Assembly: GCA_002633025.1 (NCBI GenBank)
Contig: NMRB01000253.1
Span: forward strand, 191,504-255,503
DNA from: Notospermus geniculatus
Taxonomy: Eukaryota > Nemertea > Pilidiophora > Heteronemertea > Lineidae
Reading direction: 5' to 3'
Length of the DNA: 64,000 nt
The notes beneath the pieces are model-generated. The model made no database searches. It was not told the origin of the DNA and saw nothing but the letters and a program-made list of their open reading frames with translations. Each line of letters opens with the position of its first letter. Position 1 is the stretch's first letter. Position numbers and translations under genes: made by a program. Shown here piece after piece: positions 11,800 through 23,938 of the stretch.

Positions 11800-12566
11800 T
11801 ACCCATCTTTCAAGCAGTCATAATGCCAATCCGCATTTGCTCTATGTATTGGTTCATAACCATTGACCCTCTTCTTCCAAAACCCCATTGGACTCAGCAT
11901 TCATGTTCTCATTCATCTCTATTCAGTGCATTCTCACCGGGACATGTTTAATCTCTTTACATGTTGAAGTCACAAGTCACACTTGAGAGCTGAGTGCTTA
12001 GAAATAAACATAGCTGTTTATTTTGTATGAGATTTTAATGCACGTTTATCATCATCCTGAAAGTGTCTCAGGATGTTATAAGTTCTGTTAGCAGTTGGAA
12101 GGGCTTAAAGTTGTTTGAGAGCTTCCCTTCATTGAACTTGAGTGATAGGCAAACTGCATTGGATGACTCCCCAAGAGGACTTATCGCATTGTGTCATCCT
12201 GAACCAACATGTCAACTTCTCCTCTAGTCTGTTATGAAATCATTCATTGTCGTGTCATAGATATTGTCTCCAGCATTAGTCAGAGTCATAAAAATAATGC
12301 TGCATACTTAACTTTTAAATTGAAGGGGCACCAACAAACATTAGAGGAAAGCCCTGCATCAACAAATCGTCCTCTTAATCATTCCAAAAGACACAACTGT
12401 GTGACAATGCGAATCTTGTTCCCCTCTTGTGGATGCGCTAGGAGATTAATAAAAAACGATAATGCGTTGTTCGAGACTTCAGAGATTGCACAGTTACTCA
12501 TTGGTGTCATTTGTTGTTAATTTACCATGACCTTCCCATCGATGTCATCCTTGGTCGTGATACACC
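11800..12566. repeat. Copy 1 of a 765-bp direct duplication abutting an N
   Basis: This segment starts TACCCATCTTTCAAGCAG and ends GTGATACACC directly before the single N at 12567. It is nearly identical to 12568-13330, with scattered substitutions and one 4-bp indel near 11904. The first bases of copy 2 follow the N immediately, and copy 2 reads through into new sequence after the same GTGATACACC. This is what two unmerged overlapping contig or haplotype ends look like. The 103-codon open frame present in both copies has no other support as a gene. Confidence 0.9.
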
Positions 12567-12567
12567 N
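12567..12567. other. Single-N contig joint
   Basis: One N separates the two halves of the near-identical duplication, so it marks a scaffold joint rather than an ambiguous base. Confidence 0.9.
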
Positions 12568-13330
12568 TACCCATCTTTCAAGCAGTCATAATGCCAATCC
12601 GCATTTGCTCTATGTATTGGTTCATAACCATTGACCCTCTTCTTCCAAAACCCCATTGGACTCAACATTCATGCATTCATCTCTATTCAGTGCATTCTCA
12701 CCGGGACATGTTTAAGCTCTTTACATGCTGAAGTCTCAAGTCACACTTTTGAGTTGAGTGCTTAGAAATAAACATAGCTGTTTATTTTGTATGAGATTTT
12801 AATGCACGTTTATCATCATCCTGAAAGTGTCTCAGGATGTTGTAAGTTCTGTTGGCAGTTGGAAAGGCTTAAAGTTGTTTGAGAGCTTCCCTTCATTGAA
12901 CTTGAGTGATAGGCAAACTGCATTGGATGACTCCCCAAGAGGACTTATCGCATTGTGTCATCCTGAACCAACATGTCAACTTCTCCTCTAGTCTGTTATG
13001 AAATCATTCATTGTCGTGTCATAGATATTGTCTCCAGCATTAGTCAGAGTCATAAAAATAATGCTGCATACTTAACTTTTAAATTGAAGGGGCACCAACA
13101 AACATTAGAGGAAAGCCCTGCATCAACAAATCGTCCTCTTAATCATTCCAAAAGACACAACTGTGTGACAATGCGAATCTTGTTCCCCTCTTGTGGATGC
13201 GCTAGGAGATTAATAAAAAACGATAATGCGTTGTTCGAGACTTCAGAGATTGCACAGTTACTCATTGGTGTCATTTGTTGTTAATTTACCATGACCTTCC
13301 CATCGATGTCATCCTTGGTCGTGATACACC
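12568..13330. repeat. Copy 2 of the 765-bp direct duplication
   Basis: This is the second, slightly diverged copy of 11800-12566. It continues without interruption into 13331 onward, so it probably represents the start of the right-hand contig. The real locus most likely has one copy. Confidence 0.9.
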
Positions 13331-14115
13331 AGCCCAAGAGAGAACAAACAGTTGGCTACATCGTGTGTCACCACATCATTTTCGCTCCCAACATGTCGCA
13401 CAAACTTTGACACTGCCATCAATCACCTTAGTCCTCCTATTTGCTCGCAAGTTTTCATTCCTTGCCAGGAATGGTGCGTCATGCGACATTGTTTTGAGCA
13501 CCCCATTGGGGGTCATTGTCTTCTTCTAATGCTTGATTTCAGGGGAGAGTTCAACTGATGTCGACAACAATCAACTCTCATCTTGATCTGTGGCAATTTA
13601 CGAACTTGAGTCACAGAATTAAACATGAATTTTACTTCTTTACATCCTTTCGGAATTTAGATTGAAGTGAACTTTGATCACAATATGCGTCCCAGGTCGT
13701 TCTTATCATCAATTATCGTTAAAGTTGATTTCCATGTTTGATGGTAGCTGGCGTAGGCTAATGACCAAGATTAAATCGACTGATGCTAATGGTACTGAAA
13801 TGTGGCTAGTAATTGTTTAACATGATTATCCCTCCTGTCCACACTCTCAAACATTCAAATATAATGTTTTTGTGATTGAAGATGTTCAGAAATGTGGGCA
13901 ATTGTAATAACTTCTTCTGGTGATGATTTCGACTTCAGTTCATTTTGGTCTTGTAATGTTGCTCCATTTTTATGTCCCTGATTCATTCTATCAGTTACGA
14001 GTTCTCTTGGTCCCCTCCACAACCGTCACTCTTTCTCTTGGTTTCCTCCACAACAACTACATGTAGGTTTCTTTAGCATGAAGGTCTGAGGTTAACTTAT
14101 GTGCTACGCCTTCAG
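13331..14115. other. No confident gene
   Basis: Short frames only. One frame entering from copy 2 carries LPIDVILGRD, faintly like a retropepsin-type GRD motif. Nothing around it continues the similarity. Confidence 0.35.
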
Positions 14116-14295
14116 ACACTTGTATGTCTGACACTCAGAAGAAAGCGACAGAGCCAAGTGCCCAGCCTGACTGATTCACTCAATCAAGTGGAGCATCGAC
14201 AAGTCAGTCGTCACTGTATCACCAGCTATCATAACCACCCTGCGCCGAGGGAGCAAACAGTTGAGAGCACTTTGGCTGTCGATCAGGATTCATAA
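14116..14295 (+). CDS. Possible 3'-terminal coding exon, maybe the end of gene A
   Basis: A plausible acceptor (GTGCTACGCCTTCAG) is followed by a 59-codon open frame. It reads TLVCLTLRRKRQSQVPSLTD, continues with polar, Ser/His-rich sequence, and ends VESTLAVDQDS and a stop. An AATAAA lies about 100 bp downstream (14390-14398). The composition looks like a cytoplasmic C-terminal tail after a hydrophobic segment. It starts in phase 0, whereas the last placed gene A exon ends in phase 2, so at least one exon would be missing between them. A separate gene is equally possible. Confidence 0.3.
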   Translation, partial: TLVCLTLRRKRQSQVPSLTDSLNQVEHRQVSRHCITSYHNHPAPREQTVESTLAVDQDS

Positions 14296-15624
14296 AGTGT
14301 CGGCGATCGGGTTTGCCCGACCCGCATGGCTGACTCATAATAACATTAACACCATAACTAAGATGCGCACACATTCCAAGTGATTTGGCAGGAAATAAAT
14401 TTATCGGTTATTGGCATTTGTAACATGTGCATCACGATGCTGGATTGTGCAGAATTCACATTACTTCACATGGTCTGATAAACGTTTTTCTGACGTTGTG
14501 ACTGAGGAAGGGATTGTACTGCAGGTTGCAGTCATAGCATTTCTCACATGCTCAGCTTCTGGTTCCAGCCATTCCCGCTAAATCGTAAGTTATTCTTTCG
14601 AGCATCATTTTCATTGACTCTGTTCAGCAGCCCCTGTCAGATGTACGGTTAGCATCTGTTGAAGAAGATTCTGCTTGGTAATGCATGAATTTTCAGATTC
14701 ATTCAAATAATTTTGTTATTTTCTTCAAAAGACCTGTCCTTTATGTTTTCTTCTGTAATTCCATTAGTCAGATCTGCCATGTGATGCATGCACTGTATGT
14801 ACGTCACAATCCTCCCTCTGATTTTCATATACGTAGACCAACATGATTGTTCATTTCAGGCATGTTATATAGATGAAAGTCTTAATAACAAAGACTTCTG
14901 TTACAAAAGAGGTTGTGGGAATGAATCATGGTGTCTTACGTTTCTTTCTGCATGGCATCTCCATTCAGCTGTCAGTTGTCTGGTGTCATCTGCTATCTTC
15001 CATGTCACATTCAATCAAGAAATGATTACAAGATTTGATGAATAATTATCATCAAACTGTCAAGACTTCAAGGTCACACTGACAAAAGATCAAAAAGTCT
15101 TCTTCAGCAACCTCAGGTTCATTTAAGGGTCCCCAAGGACTGTGGCTAGTCCTTTAAATGCAGTTGTGCCACTTCGTTATCTTGTGGTGTGGCGTGGTAC
15201 TGTGAAACTTGGGATGTTTAATGATGTTGTTTCCCAGCTGTTTTCTTTGTGGCTCATTTAATTTGTCAAGTAGGGGTTGTGTAATGGTACAAGAATCTGC
15301 AATTATAATCTGAGAATTGAACCAGGGAGGTAGAGTTCATTAGGAATATGGTATCCTGGAGTGTGCCATAATTGCCTTAAAATGGGTAGAAATGTGATAT
15401 GGCATTGTCCATCCTTAACATTCCATTTTGAAAATATCCCCTTGTGTAAACTAACCAGTTTATTCAAGCAGGTCTTAATTGGTGTGGTGATGTAATGAAA
15501 TTTTGTTAGGATGCTGTGGTTACTTTTGGTAAACAGAAGCACCAGAAGTGTGATATCTTGGGGCATTCCAGTCGAAATTTAAGAACCCTTGTAACCTTAC
15601 AGTAATATCAGTTTCCTTAGCTGC

Positions 15625-15662
15625 AGGCAAGGGGTCTAATTTTAGGCAAGGGGTCTAATTTT
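15625..15662. repeat. Tandem duplication, 19-bp unit
   Basis: AGGCAAGGGGTCTAATTTT is present twice in immediate succession, identically. Confidence 0.9.
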
Positions 15663-18600
15663 AGGAGTGTGTATCCATCATCATTGGAGCTGGTCACCTC
15701 CTGTGTGACCCATTCACAATTCATTGCGTGTTGCAAAAAGATCTGAGTTCATTTCTTTTGGCCAAGCCACCAGTACTAAAGAAGAGTGATAAATCACTAG
15801 TCATGTAGTTAACCTTGCGTCGGCCCTATTCGCTGTTCAGAATGCTGACAACATCTAGAGAAACATCACGTACGTTCCCATACATTCTGAGGAGAAAAAA
15901 CAATGCTAAATGACTGTTTCTGTCTTTCCTTTCCGTTTGAGCTGCCTCACCACTCCTGAGAACAAAGCCTCCTGTTGCCTGTCTGTCTATCATCTGCTAC
16001 CTGCTTCTGACAAACAACATCCTCAGCCTCCAGTTGATGCAGCCATCCCCATGTATCATTGCACCTCAATACCTGTTGTCAGCAAAAGAACCGTGTAAAT
16101 TTCTGCTACCATTGAAGCGGTTGCATTCTAATGAACAACTTGATGGTTAAAAAATCACACTTTATCATAACTCACCATGAATCACTGCCAAGAGATCACT
16201 AATATTACTCAGGCCAGTCTTAAAAGCCAGATTCTTGATGCTCAAACTTGTCATTAATCATAATTACACCAGATTTACCATCTTCCCCATAACTCTATGG
16301 TTTTGCTGCAAATACCCTGTAATTGAAGGATATGCAGTGGCTTTATGGTATTCATTTGTTGTTATGGTCCCTCCTGTTTTTTAAGCTTATTGGTGACCAT
16401 TTTGTAGAAATTCTGGAGTGCATTTGGCTTCATTGCGGAAGCCTTCTCTCGTCTCCTTGCGTCAAGCATTATGTCTCGTATAGATACCAACATTGGTGGA
16501 CCGTGTATTTGTCACAAGGCATTTGATTGGAACGTTTGATTATTAACTGTTCCGTCCCAATTTTCCCCAGCGTGACAACCACGATCCCTTCAGCCAAGGT
16601 TTAATCACACTAGTCCCCTAATGACTTAGGGTCAATCCATTGTCTTTCATCCTATCTCCCTTGAGACACAACTCATTACAGTAGTCGGAGGACAGGGGAC
16701 CTCAACAGAATTACACAATTGCCCAACATAATCAAATTTTATGATTATTGGAGAAATTAGTTCCACTGGCTCTACCTGCAATTTCAATTGATGGCCAATA
16801 GATTTTATTGCACGAATTTTCTGATATTGGGTAATTGGCAACATTTCTCGTGTCGCATGATAGGTTCCTCCATCTTTGGTCTCATAATTGCATTCATTGT
16901 CAGCCGTAGCCACAATAGAGGGTGAATTTCCGTTCGGTCTCTTCAAAAGACAAAGCCCTAATAATGTTGTCCATCAGAGGGGACAACAACATCAGGGGGA
17001 AGCAAACAGTTTACTGCTAAGGGATGTACCGATGGTTATGATAGGGTCAGGTTGGACCTTGGGGTGCTATCCTATCAGGAATTTTGCCCATCTAATGTAA
17101 ACTGAATTTGCATTACTGTGCCAATATTGTGTCATCTAATGCAATTGGTGAGAGCATCCAGGGATTCTTTCTAAGAATAGCTTCATAACCAGTGATGCAG
17201 ATCTTGATTCTGTGTGATATATATACTTCAAGGAATGGCAACGTGTCAGTCCTATCTCCTGTTTTCTGGTCTGAGTTTAGAAGGTATTCAGTTGTGATGT
17301 TATTTATCGCACACCAAAGGATAGCGATGACTTCAAACCACTTTATGGCCATTGTCTGTGAATATTTCACCACTCCTCCATTTTCTGCTCCGTTGAGTCA
17401 AAAATATCATCAAACGGACTTACCATACAAATTATTTGTACAACATGGACGAAATATTCAAAACGTTTGTGTGGAGCTGCTCCAGGCTATACTAACATTG
17501 AATAACAACATGAATTTCATATTTTGGGAACAAGGTAGGGATCATACCATACGGTTTCTTGTTGGATTACTTATTAACAAAGTTGTTCCTGTGGATCACA
17601 ATTATCCAATATCTGGTCACTGCATGTTCGTTCCCTGCAATGGTCTTGTTAATTATTTATGGTAAATCTGTACGCAGTGACTCACGGAACCCTCCGAGCC
17701 TCCTGAAGCAAACGTCACATTTGGTATTCAAGTCACGGTGATAATTCCTCATCGTTGACATTTGTAATTCCTCGTGGGCCCTGTGAGCAAACATACGTTA
17801 TCCAGATCGCTTCCAGAGCGGAACATCTTTCTCAATATCCCTTACAGCAAAAATAAACTCCTTAGTCACGCGAAATTCCGTCAGTCATAATCCACTTTTT
17901 AGGAAAGAGAAAAACTTTAAAACCACCTTACAACTTCTCCTGTGAAACATTTTCTATCGATGATCCACTTGATGTTAAATCAATAGTAAGTTAGATCAAG
18001 GGATTTGAACCTTCGATGTGAATGAATTTTTAGCTCTGTGTGACCAAGCATAACGAAGAAAAAACATTTGAAGGACCCAAAAAGTTACTTCCACTCACTT
18101 GCTCAGTTGCACAGGTACAATGTCAGTTTGATCATTGAAACAAAAGGCATTCAAGACAATTACAAGAAGGAATTGCCTAATTCAAATAGATGATGAGTCG
18201 AGTTATTTGCACAAAAATCGAATAACTGAAAATCACAATGCATTATGAAGAACCTAATGAATAATTTTGTGATCTGAGGAGAGAATTTGATTGGCTCAGC
18301 GACAAATTAATTGGTTAACATTACTTGATGTGATTACGAGCGCATTATGTGTTTGAAGAAGAAATCTATTTTCTGTATTATCCTATTAGGTGTATTGTGG
18401 TGTAATTTCCCGTCCACCTGCTTCTACAAGATGGCCATTTCCATGTGATGGCAGAAACCGCCCAAATTTCCTCTCATGGGAATCAAGTAGATAAGTCTTG
18501 GAAACCAACTATGTGCTTTTGGACCATTATTTATACACTTTTTAATGTGGGTGTTGGCCGTATTTTACGCTGCAGCACAAAAAAAAAACTTGATAATGGA

Positions 18601-19405
18601 CTGCCAATCTTACACCGGAAGAAAAGTTCATCATTACAGACGTTGCTCCTAAGTAGTATTCATGCCATTTAAGGATGTGTGGAAGATTCTGACGTTTCAT
18701 CAATATTTCAACTTAGTGTTTTGTAAAATGAACAGAAGTCTACTTCTTAGTTAGGTTGGAATACACCATCATAACTACAATACTTCTGTGGGTGGTTTTT
18801 TTCCATTGCCATACTTAGCCTAACGTAGACATCAAAGGTACTAGTGGAGTGGAACCACACTTAGTAAGATCACAGCTTCTTTACTTTCTTTGTCTGCAGT
18901 CTTTCTTTACGGCTGTTATTTCATCTTGACGTGGTGCTCCTCTTCATATGAATATGGAATATTGTTCTTTCTGAATAAAATATGTTGTATCCAAATATGG
19001 ATGTTTGACAGGTGTTACTTCCTGTACGTCGCTAGGCACTGACCTTTTCTTGTTGAAAAATTGTTGTTTCGTCCTTACACTTCCTCCAATACCAGCCAAT
19101 GAAATGCCATGTAATTCACACAACAGGATGAAGAGGCTTAGAGACAAATACCTTTGAAATCTTCCATATCCTGAGTGGTTGGCCATCTAACTATCCGGAA
19201 ATTCCACCTAGTGGTTTTTCTATCCTTTACCATGTATGGCAGTAGCAATCCCAATGACGTAGGGCCAAGTGTTTTCTTATGAGATTATCTACAGGTGGAA
19301 GTTGTTTTTCTCATTGTACTTCATTTGATTTGATTTGTTTTGTCTCTCAAAGAGGCCAACACGTTTTCCAGCTTATAACCATTTCTTGCTCCTCTAAAGG
19401 ATCCT

Positions 19406-19432
19406 GTCATCATCATCATCATCATCGTCATC
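19406..19432. repeat. CAT trinucleotide microsatellite
   Basis: About eight CAT units in a row, one of them changed to CGT. Confidence 0.9.
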
Positions 19433-22400
19433 CCTCCAACAGTCCAACTTAATGGTCATCCAAGTGACCATACTATAAACCACTTATCTAACTCCATTTC
19501 TCTGCATTTGTCACCGCCAAATGACCATAAACCCTCGACTGGTGACTAACTTCAAACTGACCAGAGGCACTTGCAAGCAATATTCATATTGACCTAACAG
19601 CATGTTCCTTCTTTTCTAATATCCTATCAGACTGGACATGGATCGTTCAGTCTGTCTCCCTCTAACGTGACCCTTTTCCTGTGTGTGTATCCATTGCATT
19701 GTCAACAAATGTTTCAGGTATAGCTAAACTAAACCATGTCACCAGTGCATCTTCACCATTAGCCCAGAGCGATGCGATGATGCATCAAGTACACATCCTC
19801 TCAGGTCTGCTTTTTTACCTCAACTGTCTGGAGTACCCTATCTCTGTTCATCTCCATCAACCCTCAAGCTAATGTCAATGATTACTCCACTCTTGTGATT
19901 ATTTTCTCAACTTCCCTTGATCTAGTTAAACATTGACCAAAGCGATGCTGTTTGTCCTTTTAGCCGAAGTTTGTGGTCAAGCCATGGGGGCCAGCTGATT
20001 GAGGAAGTTACATGTAGTAACGACAGTTGAGTCATGGAAGCCTGAATGAATTGATAGACAGTCATTCCAGTCGTTCTAAAACTTACTCAATGTTCTGATT
20101 ACTTCCTTCTTGATATAGAAGTTCCAGCACCAAAAAGAGAGGCGGATCATTCTCGGTCAGTGATGATACCCAAACTGTCTTAGTTATGTGTCTATTGATC
20201 ACAAAATTGGCTTACAAAGCCATGAAGCGTTTTGTCATGCTATCGTGCACTCATCGTTACTCGCTGACAGGGAACATGCATCATGAGTTTATCAATATTA
20301 CATTTGAGCCATTATTTAACAAAAGTAGATCTCCTTGTTCTGCGGAGAGGGCCCATTTACCATGCAAGCTATCAACAATACCAGACTTGTTTTTCGACAA
20401 TTTGAGTGTCGGTGCTCGATAAATTTCTCGTACAGCCATGAAAGTTTAATTCTTGATCTCAGCAGGGAGTATCGTCACATCAGTCAGAATATTCCCACTT
20501 TAACACTTTGGAAAAATCTTTCGATATTAATGTGATCAGTCTAACACTTGCTAGGGATTACATCTCAGCAATTTCAAACTCGATGTAGTGGCAGAAAACT
20601 GATCTGCTTTTACATTTGCAAGCTTTGAATTCATTGCTCAGATGATTCAAGTTTGTTCTGCAGTGAAGCCAGTGTCAGTTTAACTGAAATGAAATAAAAA
20701 ATTAAAAAATTGATAAATTTTCAAGCTCATTTAGACTCCAAACCAAACAAAGGACTTTCTATTTTCCCTGCCATTAACTTGAAGGCAGATCATATTGCCG
20801 ACAGTGGTATCTTCATATTACATGTAATGACACCTTATTGTCCTGATTCAGCTTCCTCGACCAACGCCCATTTTTATACATCAAAGTCACAGCATCCTTT
20901 ATCTAACTAATTACAACCCTACCGAGTCACATCATTACGCGAAAGGTGTATGAATGATCTGAATTAGAAACAAGGACAATAGAAAAGTATGCATTCACAT
21001 TGTTTTCATTGCCGTTCAGTGATCTGATTCACCGTGTCTGCCGTGATCGGATTCAAAACTTCTTTTGGGATTATTCTCCATTTCTTTGAGTAACCTGACC
21101 CCAGTCATTTTCATCAGTGGAGTCAAATTTTGTAAGTCGGTTATAGTTTCTGCCCCTTTGATCCTGGTGAGCCTCTCTTTCATCATGTCTGCTGTCTGAT
21201 CTGTGTCATTTTGTCCTCTTATGGCAGATCATGTTGAGCTAGCGGCGCCATGTGCATAAAAAAATGATATTTCGTAATCCCCGTCCATAACTGATCAAGC
21301 CATTAGTGAAATTGAGTGTAAAAAATGTCGAAGATGAAATATTGTTGCCCACTTTTCCTCTGGGGTAAGCTTATCTGCGTGCGAGTGCTACATTTTGCAG
21401 CCTTTATAGGGTACATTTTTGGTGGGAAGTTTATCTAAAGTTGCTGCAAACGTAGCTTTTTTGTGTCTTTTGTTGCTATTGAAGCAGACATCTTTTGAAG
21501 CTAGACATGTTTTGATTCATTGTATCTCTGTTACTAAATTTCATGTCTCTCCTGTCTTTCCTAAGATACCATCAAATCTTTCAAATACCAAAGCTGTCAA
21601 GTATTTACTTCAAGAATGACAAAGCGCTGATGCAACATAATTCAGATGACAATGCAATGACAAAATATTTCTAATAATCTGCTTGCTGGACTAATACGAT
21701 GCATTTTGCTCTAAGCCAAGAGTGCATCTGAATACTTTGAAGTTTTCCCTCTGGTATCAGACTGTGATGCAACCTGGCAAATATCTTCTTTTTATGAATG
21801 CCAAGTATGGTGTTATAACTTAAGCAGTAAAAATGTAGGTTAAATTGCTACTTTACCTTCACTTGCTGCTAGCAACGTCCTATCGATTGGTGCGCTATGT
21901 GCCAAGGATGACAATGCGATGATGGAACTTCCCCAAGTGGTGTCGCTGTCATTCTCAGGTGCAGGGAGACACAGTTGGCTACAATTGGGCGATAATATTA
22001 GTTGTCTTCTGATCGCCTGCAATGACTTGATAATGAAATCCATTGTTTGCTGATAATGGTGCACCATACTCATCTGGAGTGGAAAATGACTACTGAAAAC
22101 TCTTCCGTATGAAGTTGACTTCAGCTGCAGTGCAGTTGCACATGAATGTATGCATCAGTGTACTGGCACAAATCGTATAGTTAGGGTGAAAGTTTTTTCA
22201 ATCTGAATGAGTCTAGGCTAACACTTGATCAGTTTGCATTGTTCAAGTTATTTGTCTGTGCAATAATCATGTTGGATTAAGCGCAGAGACGGTCCCTATG
22301 TCAACATATTCACTTTCATACCGTCACTAATATGCTGTCTTTATCATCGTTGGCAAACAAGGCCATTTTGGTGTAATTAAAATGAGCTATGGTGTATCAA

Positions 22401-23825
22401 ACGTGGACGATACGCATTTCATTCAGACACTCTGATGCTAGACTGCTTTGTTTGCTCGTGTTATGAGGATAACCACAGTAGCGTTAGCTTGTGACAAAAG
22501 ATATTGGAGGTGGGGACATTCAACTTGATCGTGAAGGTACACAGTAACATTTCTGGAGAATCTGATCAGAGGAGTGTGGGACAAAGACTTTGGTAGCAAT
22601 TTGAAAGGGTTCAAATTTGCCTTAGGGAAGACTTTGTTGTTCAAGATATTCTCCGTAACTTCCTCACTCCGTCTTAAGTCTTTTGAGGGTCTAATGAGGC
22701 AGGTTGTCTCTACCCCTTTGTCGTTGCTACATTATCAGGGGGTTGATTGATTTCAGATCTTGACAACATTCACAATGCATCAATATAAAACTAATCATTA
22801 TTCTTCACGATACCGGGTATTTTATGTGTCCTGTATTCAACTCATGAAAGCCCAAACTCGTTGCATCGAAAGTTGATTACATAAAAACGTAATTGATATT
22901 CACGATAATTAATATTGAACACTCAAGGGTATACAACGAATACCGCTGGCTCCACTTGTTCAATCTAGGTGGCAGAAACATAATCTTAAGAAAATGTTCA
23001 ATTCTTGTGGGAGATTTTCACAAATGTTGGTTTGAATAGCAAAGAAGGTATCGATCACTGTTGATTGGTAGAGGTCTTGAATTACTTGGAGATATGCATT
23101 TTTTTGACATTGGCTGCTTTTAGGAACATTTTATCAGCAATTCATCATTTCTGGGTTCTTTATGGGCGATACTGAGTTAAGTTCACTAGATCAGATTTTT
23201 TTCTTCACTGCAAAGACAAAGAATTATTTGGAATGAATTTTTTTTCCAGACCACTTAAAAGGTATGAAAAAATGAAGGGTTAATACTTCTGTTGTCTTTC
23301 CCTGGCAGAAGAAAGCATCAGTTTACCTGATAGTTAGTCAATGCAATTGTGAAGCGCAATCCACCACTTTGAAGTACCAAGACAATGCCATCTTCAAAGT
23401 TCAATTACCCATCTGTTTAGATCTCCAGGCTCATTTCATTGTTAATTCATAGTCTCTCTCTGCTTTCTGACCCTTTGTACCCTGTGTATCCAGTGACTCA
23501 CTGGTAATTTGTCAAGGAGATGCAAAAAAACTTCGGATGTTAAAAATCAAAGAGGATTGAACGCGCTAATTAAGTGTCGGAAGCGTTGGTTGCTTCTCAG
23601 TTTTGGTACACCACAATGGTAGCCAGGATCCGGTATCTTTTGATGACGACCCGTCACGTACTGTGCAAAGTCTAGAAGGTTAGGTACAAAAGTGGAAGTT
23701 AATTGTATGAAGCTAAACATCTTTTTAGAACCTTGGTCAATACTTCAGACATTATGAATGTCTTATCCTTGGCACTCCCATCCTGTCAACACCTAGTTAA
23801 CCACATGTAGCAGACATTCGTTAGA

Positions 23826-23938
23826 TAATAGGGATTTTTGGCCAGGTTCCGTATCGTTGATCTGTATCATGTATGACGTATGATTTTCGATATGTCATAT
23901 GGAGCGACGATACGGAGCCTTGCCAAAAGTCCCCATTA
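23826..23938. mobile_element. Small inverted-repeat element, about 113 bp
   Basis: The left end TAATAGGGATTTTTGGCCAG and the reverse complement of the right end TAATGGGGACTTTTGGCAAG match over about 31 bp, continuing to CTCCGTATCG on both arms. The centre contains further ATGTATGAC/GTCATATGG self-complementarity, so most of the element can fold. It is a likely non-autonomous DNA transposon. Target duplication is ambiguous because the termini are palindromic TAAT/ATTA. Confidence 0.65.

Larger units (their letters stand above)
14296..23825. other. 9.5 kb without a supported gene
   Basis: Open frames up to 157 codons occur (17192-17665) but lack splice support and read like non-coding sequence. 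The only structures seen are a 19-bp tandem duplication at 15625 and a CAT microsatellite at 19408. A 52-bp micro-exon candidate at 14860-14911 has both splice dinucleotides but is too short to accept. Confidence 0.4.

Noticed and set aside
12209-12520. 103-codon frame present identically in both duplicated copies
   Set aside because: Identity reflects the assembly duplication, not selection. There are no splice signals and no recognisable domain.
13275-13529. Frame with LPIDVILGRD resembling a retropepsin motif
   Set aside because: Only one short motif matches, with no catalytic DTG-type site and no neighbouring retroelement domains or long terminal repeats.
17192-17665. 157-codon open frame
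   Set aside because: Low-information, hydrophobic and aromatic composition with no splice sites; likely a chance frame.
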